The notes under the pieces were generated by a model. That model did no database searches, was not told the DNA's origin, and saw nothing but the letters and a program-made list of their open reading frames with translations. The position numbers and the translations under genes were made by a program. Shown here piece after piece: positions 36,629-46,724 of a DNA stretch of 64,000 nucleotides. Numbering within the stretch: position 1 is the first letter of the stretch; each line of letters starts with the position of its first letter. The DNA comes from an uncultured Pontibacter sp. (lineage in GTDB: Bacteria; Bacteroidota; Bacteroidia; Cytophagales; Hymenobacteraceae): contig NZ_CANLMZ010000008.1 in NCBI RefSeq assembly GCF_947492645.1, positions 682,001 through 746,000 of the forward strand, in the 5' to 3' direction.

Positions 36629-37190
36629 TATCGGCACGTAAATATTAAGTTACCTTAATATATTTTTTATACTTAACAGCAAAAGCAGCCTCCGTAGTAT
36701 TACAACTACTATGGATTTTCAAAATTATGAAAAAAGTGTGATACAATGCTTCATACTTCTCAATTATATTGTGTGCAGAACTCAGATTTAAGGCAAAAGA
36801 TTCCTTTTAAGCTGCTTTTAAGCAAAGATAGTATATAACTATTCCTGCAATACCTTATATGTTTCGATAAAAACAAATCTATGCTTTGCCCTATATTTGG
36901 GTTCTAAAGCTCTTAGGCATAGTTTCTAGCTTTTTATTTAAAGTATAAAAAGAAATCAATTCGCAGCCTTCCTTGCCGGCTTGCTCCGGCAAATGTTGAG
37001 TGCATGAAGTCTTGCGTGCATTTGTTTGAATGTATGGTTCGCAATCATATTATTCAGTTACCTTCTCTCTACAAGGAATAAGTTTGGCAAACTTACAGCA
37101 GTAGATATTCCAGCTAAGGTTATTTAGCAAATTATAAAGTAACTTGTGGCTTTAAACTGCAGCAGTAGCAATCCTAAATGCATTTACTTT
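36629..37190. other. Divergent intergenic region before the polysaccharide locus
   Basis: A 562-base gap with no credible ORF. On the minus strand TATCTTTG (complement at 36823-36830) fits the -7 consensus and would give a leader of about 190 bases for the wza-first transcript. On the plus strand TATATTTG at 36894-36901 also fits. A short hairpin TTGCCGG-cttgct-CCGGCAA is near 36973-36992. No UpxY/NusG-like regulator gene is seen. Confidence 0.45.
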
Positions 37191-38096
37191 ATGTCGATCA
37201 AAACTATAAACCCACAGGAAACAAAAACAGCAGAGGTTCATGCTTTATTACTGGGTGCCATTGCCCCAAGACCTATTGCCTTTGCCAGCACCACCGACCT
37301 GGAGGGCAATATAAACCTCAGCCCTTTCAGTTTTTTTAATGTTTTTAGTGCCAAGCCACCTATTGTTGTTTTCTCGCCGGCCCGCCGTGTGCGCGACAAT
37401 ACAAGCAAGCATACTTTAGAAAATGTGGCCCTTACAAAGGAAGTTGTGATCAATATTGCCAACTTCGATATTGTGGAGCAGATGTCGCTGGCAAGTACGG
37501 AGTATGACAAAGGCATAAACGAATTTATCAAGGCAGGCTTAACTCCTGAGGCCTCTGCGCTGGTTAAACCGCCACGCGTAAAAGAAGCCCCCGTAGCGCT
37601 AGAGTGCCGCGTAAACGAGATCATCAGCCTTGGCTCTGAAGGCGGAGCTGGCAACCTGGTTATCTGTGAGGTGCTGCTGATGCATATAAACGAAAGTATA
37701 CTTACAGATGAAGGCAAGATAGATCCGTTTAAATTGGACGCTGTTGCCAGAATGGGAGGAGATTATTACCTGCGCGCCAACGGAGACTGTATTTTTGAGC
37801 TTCCGAAACCTGTACGAAACAAAGGCATCGGCATAGACCAGCTGCCTGAATTCATTAGAAACAGTTCTATACTTACCGGCAATAACCTGGCACGCCTCGG
37901 AAACTCAGAAGCCATACCTGGTGAAGAGGAGGCAGCAGCTTTTAAGGTCGATCCGCTTATAGGTTATACTTTAAACAAGTATAGCAACGACAAAGCTAAG
38001 CTAAAAAGTGAACTGGAATTATTAGGGAAGAAGCTACTGGAAAACAACCAGGTGCAGGAGGCCTGGAAGGTGCTGTTACTTAACGGGAAAGTATAA
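37191..38096 (+). CDS. Flavin reductase-like FMN-binding split-barrel protein
   Basis: 301 residues from the ATG at 37191 (a GTG at 37146 adds 15 residues lacking family resemblance). The N-terminal split barrel has ALLLGAIAPRPIAFAST and NLSPFSFFNVFSAKPPIVVFSP, which form the FMN pocket. Members reduce flavin with NAD(P)H or act as flavoredoxins. The C-terminal third is less conserved. It has three copies of the AAGTATA word. Monocistronic. Confidence 0.85.
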   Translation: MSIKTINPQETKTAEVHALLLGAIAPRPIAFASTTDLEGNINLSPFSFFNVFSAKPPIVVFSPARRVRDNTSKHTLENVALTKEVVINIANFDIVEQMSLASTEYDKGINEFIKAGLTPEASALVKPPRVKEAPVALECRVNEIISLGSEGGAGNLVICEVLLMHINESILTDEGKIDPFKLDAVARMGGDYYLRANGDCIFELPKPVRNKGIGIDQLPEFIRNSSILTGNNLARLGNSEAIPGEEEAAAFKVDPLIGYTLNKYSNDKAKLKSELELLGKKLLENNQVQEAWKVLLLNGKV

Positions 38097-38149
38097 TTAG
38101 TAGCATAAGGTAAAGCTTTATTTGCTTTTTTTAGCGCTTAGATGGCTCC

Positions 38150-38387
38150 GGATCCAACCACCCCTCCTAAGGTGGAGAGCCTGCTATTGCGCTGGCTCAA
38201 GTATAGGCTCTATAGCTTCGGCTTAACCTCCCTTTAACCAAGATCCTTAACAGGATGACAAAATAGAAAGCAGAGGCTAAAAGGAAGACAGAAGAAGGTG
38301 TAAATCAAATTCCCCGCCTTAAACTAGTGAGAACGGGAGTTCGAAACTAACGAGCGTAGCTCTGAGGGGCCAGGGGTGGTTAGACCC
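38150..38387. repeat. Intergenic element copy B, non-coding
   Basis: Left end GGATCCAACCACCCCT (38150-38165), right end GAGGGGCCAGGGGTGGTTAGACCC (as a complement, 38364-38387). The interior matches copy A at most positions, including GGCTCAAGTATAGGCT and AGATCCTTAACAGGATGACA. Compared with A, the left hairpin has lost about 13 bases. Outside the right end the sequence continues ATCCTGCAAATCCCGATTTT (38410-38429), another common Bacteroidetes intergenic motif. It fills the 331-base gap between two convergent genes. Confidence 0.85.
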
Positions 38388-38427
38388 GGTACTGAAGAAC
38401 ACCCCACTCATCCTGCAAATCCCGATT

Positions 38428-39654
38428 TTAGTTACGAACCGCAATCATCAGCCCTAACTCTTTATAGCGCATGCCAAACTTCTTGGCTACGTGTGCATTG
38501 GTAAGGCTGCCCTTGTAAATGTACACGCCGCTGCGGAAGTGCTCGTTCATAAACAGCATTTCGTTGATGCCGCCATACTTGGAGAACTCGTTGAAGATAG
38601 GGGTAAATATGTTGCTTAGCGCCTGTGTGGCTGTTCGGGGCACCCGTGATGCAATATTGGGCACACAATAATGAATGATATCGTACTTGCGGTATACCGG
38701 GCGGGAGTGCGAGGTTAACTCAGAAGTTTCAAAGCAACCGCCCTGGTCTATGCAAACATCAATAATGATGGAACCTGGATTCATATGCGCCACCACGTTT
38801 TCCTCCACCATACAGGGTATTACACCCTCATCTGCCACCAAAGCCCCAATTACAACATCAGCCTGCCTTATTTCATGATTCAAAACAGCCTTATCTAAGG
38901 TTGATGTGAACAGCGGTGACCCTACATTATGCTTTAAGCGGCGTAGTTTGTAGATATGATTATCAAAAACTTTTACCTCTGCGCCCAGGCCCAGGGCTGC
39001 GCGAGCGGCATACTCTGCTACGGTGCCAGCGCCAAGTATAACCACTTTGCTGGGAGGCACACCGGTGATTCCGCCAAGTATAACGCCTTTGCCATCGTTG
39101 CTGCTGCTAAGGTATTCTGCGGCAATAAGCATTACCGTACTACCCGCTATCTCGCTCATGGCCCTTACTACTGGCTTTGAGTCCGATTTGTCGCGGAGCA
39201 GCTCAAACGAAATGGCGTTTATTTTTTTTCGAAGAAGTGCGTTTACGAAATCTGCCGTCAGGCTACCAAACTGCAATGCAGAAATTAGTGTTTGCCCTGG
39301 CCGGAAGTATTCTATCTCGTCGTAAGTTGGCGGGGCAATTTTAAGTATGATGTCTGCCTCGTATACTTCATCTGTAGAGTATACAATTTTTGCGCCTGCC
39401 TCCGAGTATTCGTTGTCTGAGAACTTTGAGGGGCCGCCTGCACCGGCTTCTATACGGATGCGGTGCCCATAGTCGGTTAACTGCTTTACAGCATCAGGAG
39501 TTAAACCAATGCGGTTTTCCTGAAAAGATGACTCTTTCGGTATACCGATAGAAAGGCTTCGGCGGCGTTCTTCTACTGCCAGCATCGACTCTTTAGGGTA
39601 AAGAGCTGGGCTTGTAGCAAGTTTTCCCAGGTCTACGGCAAACTTTTCGGTCAT
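38428..39654 (-). CDS. ald: Alanine dehydrogenase
   Basis: 408 residues. NAD-dependent conversion of alanine to pyruvate and ammonia. N-terminal IGIPKESSFQENRIGLTPDAV and the nucleotide-binding segment VVILGAGTVAEYAARAALGLGAEVKVFD mark the alanine dehydrogenase / transhydrogenase-alpha family. The length fits a stand-alone dehydrogenase, slightly longer than the classical 370 residues. It begins one base after tsaE ends, in the porX-tsaE-ald transcript. Confidence 0.88.
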   Translation of the reverse strand: MTEKFAVDLGKLATSPALYPKESMLAVEERRRSLSIGIPKESSFQENRIGLTPDAVKQLTDYGHRIRIEAGAGGPSKFSDNEYSEAGAKIVYSTDEVYEADIILKIAPPTYDEIEYFRPGQTLISALQFGSLTADFVNALLRKKINAISFELLRDKSDSKPVVRAMSEIAGSTVMLIAAEYLSSSNDGKGVILGGITGVPPSKVVILGAGTVAEYAARAALGLGAEVKVFDNHIYKLRRLKHNVGSPLFTSTLDKAVLNHEIRQADVVIGALVADEGVIPCMVEENVVAHMNPGSIIIDVCIDQGGCFETSELTSHSRPVYRKYDIIHYCVPNIASRVPRTATQALSNIFTPIFNEFSKYGGINEMLFMNEHFRSGVYIYKGSLTNAHVAKKFGMRYKELGLMIAVRN

Positions 39655-39655
39655 G

Positions 39656-40102
39656 CTATACTTTGTTAATGGTCATGGTGCGCACCTGGCCTTCTGCATC
39701 AGGCTGCAATGTTACAAGCAGGTAGTGCTCCGGCAATAAGTTCGGAATCATGGATGGCCATTCGATCAGGCAAACACGTCCGGAATCAAAATATTCCAGG
39801 GCTCCTATATCCAATGCCTCGCGCTCCTCATTTAATCTATAAAAATCAAAATGGTAAATAAGGTTCCCATCAGCGCCCACATACTCGTTTACAAGCGAAA
39901 AAGTAGGGCTGCTTACGTTGTCTTTTACGCCTAACTGCCGGCACAATTCTTTTATAAGCGTCGTTTTGCCGGCCCCCATTTGCCCTTCAAAAAGTATAAC
40001 AGGTTCGTTTTCGGCTTCCTCTATAAGCACAGAAGCCGCCGCCGGCAAATCAGCCAACGACGACATCGTGATAAGTTTTTTCTCTACTCCTGTATTATAC
40101 AT
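39656..40102 (-). CDS. tsaE: tRNA threonylcarbamoyladenosine ATPase TsaE
   Basis: 148 residues from the ATG at 40102, which overlaps the porX stop by eight bases; a longer in-frame reading up to 40216 lies inside porX and has no family sequence. P-loop FEGQMGAGKTTLIKELC, then SSPTFSLVNEY and YHFDFYRL, the usual TsaE order. It works with TsaB/TsaD in t6A modification of tRNA. The partners are not in the window. Confidence 0.93.
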   Translation of the reverse strand: MYNTGVEKKLITMSSLADLPAAASVLIEEAENEPVILFEGQMGAGKTTLIKELCRQLGVKDNVSSPTFSLVNEYVGADGNLIYHFDFYRLNEEREALDIGALEYFDSGRVCLIEWPSMIPNLLPEHYLLVTLQPDAEGQVRTMTINKV

Positions 40103-41657
40103 TTTTAGGTGAAAGCGTAACAAACGGTATGATGCACTCCTCCAACGACACGCCTCCATGCTGGAACGTATCTTTGTAATAATTAACGTAGTAATTATAG
40201 TTGTTGGGGTACGCAAAAAAGTAATCCTCTATTGCGAACACAAACGTAGTGGAAACATTAGCCTTTGGCAAGAAAAATCTCTCCGGCTTACGCACCGTAA
40301 ACACATCTTTATCAGTATAGCCCAGATTTTTACCGTGCTTGTACCTTAGGTTTGTATTGGTGTTTCTATCACCGATAATCTTGAATGGCCTTTTTACGCG
40401 AATGGTACCATGGTCTGTAGTTATCACTAACTTGCCTTTTTTATCAGCAATCATCTTTAAGGTATCGTACAGCGGCGAGTGCAGAAACCATGACCTGGTA
40501 ATAGAACGATATGCCGACTCGTCAGGGGCCAGTTCACGCACCATGTTACTGTCTGTACGAGCATGAGAAAGCATATCTACAAAGTTATAGACAATCACAT
40601 TCAGCTTATTGCTGTCGAGGTTGCTAAACTTGTTCAGCAAATCGCGGCCAGCCTGCACATTCGTGATTTTATGGTAACTATGCTTATCAGTCAGTTTGTT
40701 TTGCTGGAACTGTATATCCAGGAAATCGGCCTCGTGCAGGTTTTTCCCTTCATCTTCATCGTCGTAAACCCACATGTTCGGGTATTTTTTGGCGATATCT
40801 GTTGGAAGCATACCAGCAAAGATGGCGTTACGGGCATAGGCAGTAGTTGTAGGAAGTATGGAGTAGAACATCTCCTCCGAATCTACTGTAAAGTATTCTG
40901 AAATAAGGGGCTCCAGAATTTTCCATTGGTCGTAACGCAGGTTATCGATCAACACAAAGTATACCGGCCTGTCTGTTTCCTTCATCATCGGAAAAACGCG
41001 CTCTTTAAACAACTGATGCGACATAAGCGGGGCATCATCGCTGTCGTTGTTTATCCAGTCCTCGTAGTTATCCATGATAAACTTGGCGAAGTTGGAGTTT
41101 GCCTCGTCTTTCTGCATGTTGATAACGTCGGCCATACTTTTGTTCTCGGTCTCGTCTATCTCCAGCTCCCAGAATACCAGCTTCTTGTAAATATCGGCCC
41201 ACTCTCCCGGGCTCAGGCGCTCGCCAAAAGCCATACCCAGTTGCCTGAAATCGCGCTGGTAACTCATGTTGGTCTTCTCTGAAACCAATCGTTTATTATC
41301 CAATACCTTTTTAACGGAAAGCAGTATCTGGTTTGGGTTGAGCGGCTTAATGAGGTAATCTGTTATTTTAGAGCCAATGGCTTCCTCCATAATGTGCTCT
41401 TCCTCGCTCTTAGTGATCATAATCACCGGCACGCCCGGGCGCATAGTCTTCAGCTCGTTCAGCGTCTCCAGGCCGCTGATGCCTGGCATATTTTCATCCA
41501 GAAATACTATGTCAAAACTTTTATCCCGGAACTCCTCAATAGCGTCGGCACCGCTGTTTACTGGTGTGATATCATAGCCCCTGTCCTCCAGAAAAAGAAT
41601 GTGCGGCTTGAGCAGGTCGATCTCATCATCGGCCCATAAAATGTTGTATCTTTGCAT
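40095..41657 (-). CDS. porX: PorX-type response regulator with PglZ/phosphatase-like domain
   Basis: 520 residues. The receiver domain (1-120) is complete: acidic pair D10-D11, phospho-acceptor D54 in VFLDENMPG, T82 and K104. The C-terminal PglZ domain of the alkaline-phosphatase superfamily has FVLIDNLRYDQW, STTAYARNAIFAG-like and TTDHGTIR segments with metal ligands. In Porphyromonas and relatives PorX pairs with PorY to control type IX secretion. It is the first gene of a run with tsaE and ald. Confidence 0.92.
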   Translation of the reverse strand: MQRYNILWADDEIDLLKPHILFLEDRGYDITPVNSGADAIEEFRDKSFDIVFLDENMPGISGLETLNELKTMRPGVPVIMITKSEEEHIMEEAIGSKITDYLIKPLNPNQILLSVKKVLDNKRLVSEKTNMSYQRDFRQLGMAFGERLSPGEWADIYKKLVFWELEIDETENKSMADVINMQKDEANSNFAKFIMDNYEDWINNDSDDAPLMSHQLFKERVFPMMKETDRPVYFVLIDNLRYDQWKILEPLISEYFTVDSEEMFYSILPTTTAYARNAIFAGMLPTDIAKKYPNMWVYDDEDEGKNLHEADFLDIQFQQNKLTDKHSYHKITNVQAGRDLLNKFSNLDSNKLNVIVYNFVDMLSHARTDSNMVRELAPDESAYRSITRSWFLHSPLYDTLKMIADKKGKLVITTDHGTIRVKRPFKIIGDRNTNTNLRYKHGKNLGYTDKDVFTVRKPERFFLPKANVSTTFVFAIEDYFFAYPNNYNYYVNYYKDTFQHGGVSLEECIIPFVTLSPKNV

Positions 41658-41799
41658 AGTTTTATGTCTTTTTTGCGTATTAAGTACCTTTAAAGTAAGA
41701 ACAATTACAGGTTTGGAGGCTTAAAAAATCGGAGTCCCTATGCCATACTTTACTGCGAACGTTTAGTTACAGTTAACGCAACTAACCCCTGTTTCTTTT

Positions 41800-43029
41800 G
41801 TGAATAAGAAGAAAATATTCAACGACCCTGTATACGGCTTTATCACCGTTCCAACCGATCTTATATTCGATATCATCGATCACCCCTATTTCCAGCGACT
41901 GCGCCGCATTAAACAACTCGGATTAACCGAAATGGTTTACCCGGGTGCATTGCATACCCGTTTTCATCATGCTTTAGGGGCCATGCACCTGATGAATACC
42001 GCCTTAAATACTTTAAGAAGTAAAAATAACGAAATTTCTGATAAAGAATTTGAGGCATCGCTTATAGCTATACTGCTGCACGACATCGGGCACGGCCCTT
42101 TTTCGCATGCGCTTGAAACCGCAATCTTCAAAAATGTGCACCACGAGCACCTCTCGCTGCACATTATGCACTTGCTAAACGATGCTTTCGGCGGCAGGCT
42201 TAGTATGGCTATAGAGATATTTACCGGAAATTATCATCGTAAGTTTTTCCACCAGCTGGTTTCGAGCCAATTAGACGTTGACAGGTTGGATTACCTTAAC
42301 CGCGACAGTTTTTACACAGGTGTGTATGAAGGCAAGATTGGGGCGGACCGCATTATAAAGATGCTGGATGTGGCTAATGATAAACTGGTGGTAGAGGAAA
42401 AGGGGGTTTATAGTATAGAAAACTTCCTGGTAAGCCGCCGCCTGATGTACTGGCAGGTATACTTGCACAAAACTGTCATCAGCGCCGAAAACATGGTGCT
42501 GCGTGTAGTACAGCGTGCCCGCGAGCTGGTACAGCAAGGAATTGAAGTGCCGTGCAGCCCTTGCCTAAAGTTCTTTCTTACCTCCGACTTAACCATGCAG
42601 GACTTCCAGCGTGACAGCAGCATCCTGGAGCGTTTTGTTAGCCTGGATGATCACGATATATGGGGTGGTATCAAAATGTGGGCAGCGCACCCAGACAAGA
42701 TCCTCTCCTACCTTGCCAACTCTATTCTCAATCGCAAACTGTTTAAAGTGGTAATCGCGAGTAAACCCATTGATGAAGAGCTGCAGTTAGGCATTAGCGA
42801 GCTGGTGCAATCGCAGTTTAGCATTGCTGAAGAAGATGTGCACTACCTGATGATAGCTGGTAAAATAGGCAACAATGCTTACGATGTGGAAGGCCAGACA
42901 ATAGACATGCTTACAAAATCAGGGTATGTGATTGATGTAGCGGAAGCCTCTGATTTACCAAACATCAGGGCACTCAGCAATAAAGTGGAGAAATACTACG
43001 TCTGTTACCCGAAGGAAGTCGCACACTAA
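41800..43029 (+). CDS. HD-domain phosphohydrolase (SAMHD1/dGTPase-like)
   Basis: 409 residues, starting with GTG; the conserved N-terminus KKIFNDPVYGFITVP follows at once, so the start is secure. The HD motif is complete: HTRFHHALG (H56), LLHDIGHGPFSH (H94-D95) and LDVDRLDYLNRDSFYTG. The family includes dNTP triphosphohydrolases; the exact substrate is uncertain. Divergent from porX. It ends before a 310-base gap leading to lpxD. Confidence 0.85.
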   Translation: MNKKKIFNDPVYGFITVPTDLIFDIIDHPYFQRLRRIKQLGLTEMVYPGALHTRFHHALGAMHLMNTALNTLRSKNNEISDKEFEASLIAILLHDIGHGPFSHALETAIFKNVHHEHLSLHIMHLLNDAFGGRLSMAIEIFTGNYHRKFFHQLVSSQLDVDRLDYLNRDSFYTGVYEGKIGADRIIKMLDVANDKLVVEEKGVYSIENFLVSRRLMYWQVYLHKTVISAENMVLRVVQRARELVQQGIEVPCSPCLKFFLTSDLTMQDFQRDSSILERFVSLDDHDIWGGIKMWAAHPDKILSYLANSILNRKLFKVVIASKPIDEELQLGISELVQSQFSIAEEDVHYLMIAGKIGNNAYDVEGQTIDMLTKSGYVIDVAEASDLPNIRALSNKVEKYYVCYPKEVAH

Positions 43030-43339
43030 AGTATAAACCTGCCAAATTCAGGCAGATGCTTCTTTTAAGTACATCTTTTAACACAATTATGCTGCAAGAC
43101 TTAATCTTTATACTTGCGTGGAGGTTTTAGGGAACATGAGAGGCGGATTGCCTTTATGAAGAGCATCTTTTTATACTTTAAACCTGCACCAGCCAGCTGT
43201 CTATTTAAGTTACCTATCAAATAATGATTGGCATTATAGCAACAAGTTGGTACTTTTAGGTATAAGCAAGTTTACTTTTTTGTTATGTTTGCACCCCCAA
43301 AGCACTAGCACTTTTAAGTTTTTGCTATAATTTTACAAA
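43030..43339. promoter_or_regulatory. Gap before lpxD with candidate -7 element
   Basis: No ORF. A short hairpin CTGCC-aaattca-GGCAG (43039-43055) could end the HD gene transcript. Three AAGTATA words lie at about 43029, 43110 and 43173. TATGTTTG at 43284-43291 fits TAnnTTTG and would give an lpxD leader of about 45 bases. Confidence 0.4.
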
Positions 43340-44362
43340 ATGGAATTTACTGTTCAACAGATCGCTGACCTTCTGCAGGGCAAAGTGGAAGGAGACAACA
43401 CCAAAAAGGTCAGCACTTTAGCTAAAATAGAAGAAGCCAAGCAAGGTGCTCTTGCTTTTTTATCAAATCTTAAATACGAATCATTCCTTTACACTACTGA
43501 GGCCAGCGCTGTTATAGTTGCCAGTACATTAGAGCTTAAACAACCTGTAGCTGCTGCCCTTATTCGTGTAGAAGACCCTTATACCAGCTTCTCGACTTTA
43601 CTACAATACTACCAGACAGCCCTCATCGCCTCAAAAACTGGCGTGGAAGAGCCTAGCTTTATGGGCCAGGGTTCTGTTATCGGCGAAAACCACTACCGCG
43701 GTGCTTTCTCATATATTGGCGCTAATTGCAAAATAGGTGATAATGTCAAGATTTTCCCGCAGGTATACATTGGCGATAATGTAACAATAGGCGATAACAC
43801 CACTCTTTTTGCAGGAGTTAAGCTATACACCAATACAGTAATAGGCAACAATTGCACCTTACACAGCGGCGCTGTGCTTGGCAGCGATGGCTTTGGTTGG
43901 GCACCGCAGGCAGATGGCACTTACAAAGCTGTTCCTCAGATTGGCAACGTTGTGCTGGAAGATGATATCTCTATTGGCGCCAACACAGCCATTGACTGTG
44001 CCACAATGGGCTCAACGGTTATACGCACAGGCTCTAAAATTGACAATCTGGTGCAGATTGCTCATAACGTGGAAATTGGCAAACATACGGTTGTTGCCTC
44101 CCAAACAGGCATTTCAGGCTCTACTAAAATCGGCAACCATTGCGTGATTGCAGGCCAGGTAGGTATTGTAGGCCACATCACCATTGCTGATAAGACAACT
44201 ATTGGAGCACAGTCTGGTGTCTCAAAATCCATCAAAGAATCCGGTACAATTATTCAGGGCTCTCCTGCATTCGACTATAAGCAAAACCTGCGTGCGATGA
44301 CTGTTTTCCGCAAATTGCCGGAGTTACAGCGCGAATTAGAACTACTAAAAGAGAAACAATAA
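43340..44362 (+). CDS. lpxD: UDP-3-O-acylglucosamine N-acyltransferase
   Basis: 340 residues. Third step of lipid A synthesis: adds the N-linked acyl chain. An N-terminal uridine-binding domain (1-100) is followed by the hexapeptide beta-helix (about 100-300) with the catalytic histidine in [15 protein letters not shown] and a C-terminal helix ([14 protein letters not shown]). It heads the group lpxD - lpxC/fabZ - lpxA - ABC ATPase, in the order usual for Bacteroidetes. Confidence 0.95.
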   Translation: MEFTVQQIADLLQGKVEGDNTKKVSTLAKIEEAKQGALAFLSNLKYESFLYTTEASAVIVASTLELKQPVAAALIRVEDPYTSFSTLLQYYQTALIASKTGVEEPSFMGQGSVIGENHYRGAFSYIGANCKIGDNVKIFPQVYIGDNVTIGDNTTLFAGVKLYTNTVIGNNCTLHSGAVLGSDGFGWAPQADGTYKAVPQIGNVVLEDDISIGANTAIDCATMGSTVIRTGSKIDNLVQIAHNVEIGKHTVVASQTGISGSTKIGNHCVIAGQVGIVGHITIADKTTIGAQSGVSKSIKESGTIIQGSPAFDYKQNLRAMTVFRKLPELQRELELLKEKQ

Positions 44363-44387
44363 ACCTTTTATACTTTGGGAGCATACG

Positions 44388-44436
44388 TTGCCAATTAAAA
44401 TAAATTGGCAAGGTGGTAGATTATGTCTTAAGTTTG
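44388..44436 (+). promoter_or_regulatory. Stem-loop and candidate promoter before lpxC/fabZ
   Basis: TTGCCAATT (44388-44396) pairs perfectly with AATTGGCAA (44403-44411), loop six bases. TAAGTTTG at 44429-44436 fits the -7 consensus, with ATTGG at 44404-44408 at about -33 distance overlapping the stem. So lpxC may have its own promoter. Confidence 0.45.
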
Positions 44437-44541
44437 CAACGGCAACAGGTTAAACTCAGCTGCTTACATTATTAGATAAGCTACTGGTCCTGTGTCCGCT
44501 CCAGTTTAACAGAAGAGTGAAATACGACTACATATACGTGA

Positions 44542-45936
44542 ATGAACGATAAACAGCATACTATCAAGGCCCCGGTGACTGTATCCGGCATAGGACTGCA
44601 TACAGGCGTGGTTTCCAACATGACGTTTAAGCCTGCGCCCATCAACCATGGGTACAAGTTTCAGCGCATCGATTTACCCGGTCAGCCTATTGTAGCTGCT
44701 GATGTAGATAATGTAGTAGACTTATCAAGAGGTACTACTATTGAGCAGAATGGAGCAAGAGTTCACACCATCGAGCATACTTTAGCTGCACTAGTAGGTT
44801 TACAGATCGATAACGTACTGATTGAGCTTGACGGCCCGGAGCCTCCCATCATGGACGGTTCCTCTATCCAGTTTGTACAGCCCTTGATGGAAGTTGGCCT
44901 GGAGGAACAGAACGCGCTGCGCAACTACTTCGAAATAACAAAAGGCTTAAGCTATAAAGACGATAGCCGTGGCGTGGAAATCGCAGCCCTTCCGCTGGAT
45001 GATTACCGCCTGACAGCTATGGTTGACTACAACTCGCCGATACTTGGCAGCCAGCATGCCTCCATCACTAACATAGACCAGTTTGTAGATGAGATTGCTC
45101 CTTGCCGCACGTTCGTATTCTTACACGAGTTAGAAGCTTTGTTCAAACAAAACCTGATTAAAGGTGGCGACCTGGATAATGCCATCGTGATTGTAGACCG
45201 TGTGGTGCAGGACGAGGAACTGAATTACCTGTCGGACCTGCTGAAGAAGCCAAAAGTAGAAGTGAAAGAAGAAGGTATACTTAACAATACTGAGCTTCGC
45301 TTCAAAAATGAGCCTGCGCGCCACAAACTGCTAGACCTGATGGGTGACCTCGCTTTGATTGGCCGCCCAATCAAAGGACAGATACTGGCAGCACGCCCTG
45401 GCCACGCTGCAAACGTTGCCTTTGCCAAAAAGGTAAAGCGGATGATACATGAGGCCACAGTAAAAAATGTGCCTACCTACGACCCAAAGAAAAAGCCAGT
45501 AATGGATATTAACCAGATTTCGGCTACTTTGCCGCACCGGTATCCGTTCCTGCTTATCGATAAAATCATTCATTTAGACGAAACGACTGTTACAGGCGTT
45601 AAGAATATCACGATGAATGAGCCATTCTTCCAGGGGCATTTCCCGGGCAACCCTGTTTTGCCTGGTGTAATACAAATAGAGGCTATGGCACAAACTGGCG
45701 GGATTCTTGTACTGAACACCGTAGAGAACCCGGAAGACTACTGGACTTATTTTCTTGGCATTGACAAATGTCGCTTTAAGCGCAAGGTTATACCTGGCGA
45801 TACCATAATTTTTAAATGTGAACTGCTGGCTCCAATCAAACGTGGAATTGCCAAAATGAGTGGTCAGGCTTTTGTGGCCGGACAACTGGTGATGGAAGCT
45901 GAAATGTCGGCAAGTATTGTAAAAAAAGACGCATGA
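44542..45936 (+). CDS. lpxC-fabZ: Fused LpxC deacetylase / FabZ dehydratase
   Basis: 464 residues. The N-terminal LpxC (about 1-305) is the zinc deacetylase that commits to lipid A: SGIGLHTG, HTIEHTLAAL and the later HKLLDLMGDLALIG carry the zinc and catalytic residues. The C-terminal FabZ (about 315-464) is the hydroxyacyl-ACP dehydratase, with LPHRYPFLLIDK and FFQGHFPGNPVLPGVIQIEAMAQ. The fusion is known in Bacteroidetes. It overlaps lpxA by four bases. Confidence 0.96.
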   Translation: MNDKQHTIKAPVTVSGIGLHTGVVSNMTFKPAPINHGYKFQRIDLPGQPIVAADVDNVVDLSRGTTIEQNGARVHTIEHTLAALVGLQIDNVLIELDGPEPPIMDGSSIQFVQPLMEVGLEEQNALRNYFEITKGLSYKDDSRGVEIAALPLDDYRLTAMVDYNSPILGSQHASITNIDQFVDEIAPCRTFVFLHELEALFKQNLIKGGDLDNAIVIVDRVVQDEELNYLSDLLKKPKVEVKEEGILNNTELRFKNEPARHKLLDLMGDLALIGRPIKGQILAARPGHAANVAFAKKVKRMIHEATVKNVPTYDPKKKPVMDINQISATLPHRYPFLLIDKIIHLDETTVTGVKNITMNEPFFQGHFPGNPVLPGVIQIEAMAQTGGILVLNTVENPEDYWTYFLGIDKCRFKRKVIPGDTIIFKCELLAPIKRGIAKMSGQAFVAGQLVMEAEMSASIVKKDA

Positions 45937-46724
45937 ATCAGCCATTAGCATACATACACCCAGAGGCTAAAATTGCACAAAACGTTGTAGTAGAGCCATT
46001 CGCCAGCATTCACAAAAATGTGGAAATAGGAGAAGGTACCTGGATTGGACCCAATGCGGTGATCATGGAGGGAGCTCGCATCGGCAAAAACTGCAAAATT
46101 TTTCCGGGAGCAGTTGTTTCTTCTGTGCCACAGGACCTGAAATTTGCCGGTGAAGTAACAACAACGCATATCGGCGATAATACAGTTATCAGAGAATGCG
46201 TTACCATTAGCCGCGGCACAATCGATAAAATGAAGACAGTAGTGGGCCAAAACTGCCTGGTGATGGCTTATGCCCACGTCGCTCACGATTGCGTTGTAGG
46301 TGATAACTGCATTATCGGTAATTCGGTACAGATGGCAGGCCACGTAGAAGTTGGCGATCATGCTATCATTAGTGCTGCTACACTTGTGCACCAATTTGCA
46401 AAAATTGGGGTGCATGCCATGATCTCGGGTGGCTCGCTTGTACTTAAAGATGTTCCTCCTTTTGTAAAGGCAGCCCGCGAGCCGCTTTCTTATGCAGGTA
46501 TCAACTCTATTGGCTTGCGCCGCAGAGGCTTTACCAGCGAGCAGATAAACGAGATTCAGCAGATATACCGTATTCTGTTTATTAGTGGGTTAAATAACTC
46601 ACAGGCACTAGACAAAATTGAACTGGAGTTGCCTCCGAGCAAGGAACGCGACGAGGTTGTAAACTTCCTGCGTAACTCAGGCCGTGGCATCATCCGAAGT
46701 TATTTTTCAAAAGATGCAAATTAA
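45933..46724 (+). CDS. lpxA: UDP-GlcNAc acyltransferase
   Basis: 263 residues. First step of lipid A synthesis: O-acylation of UDP-GlcNAc. A left-handed beta-helix of hexapeptide repeats carries the catalytic His in YAHVAHDCVVG, and the C-terminal helical part contains GINSIGLRRRGFTSEQI. The start ATGA overlaps the lpxC-fabZ stop, indicating coupled translation. Confidence 0.96.
   Translation: MNQPLAYIHPEAKIAQNVVVEPFASIHKNVEIGEGTWIGPNAVIMEGARIGKNCKIFPGAVVSSVPQDLKFAGEVTTTHIGDNTVIRECVTISRGTIDKMKTVVGQNCLVMAYAHVAHDCVVGDNCIIGNSVQMAGHVEVGDHAIISAATLVHQFAKIGVHAMISGGSLVLKDVPPFVKAAREPLSYAGINSIGLRRRGFTSEQINEIQQIYRILFISGLNNSQALDKIELELPPSKERDEVVNFLRNSGRGIIRSYFSKDAN

Noticed and set aside
40103..40216. 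Longer N-terminus for TsaE
   Set aside because: The extension lies entirely in porX and lacks family sequence; the ATG at 40102 gives the normal TsaE start.
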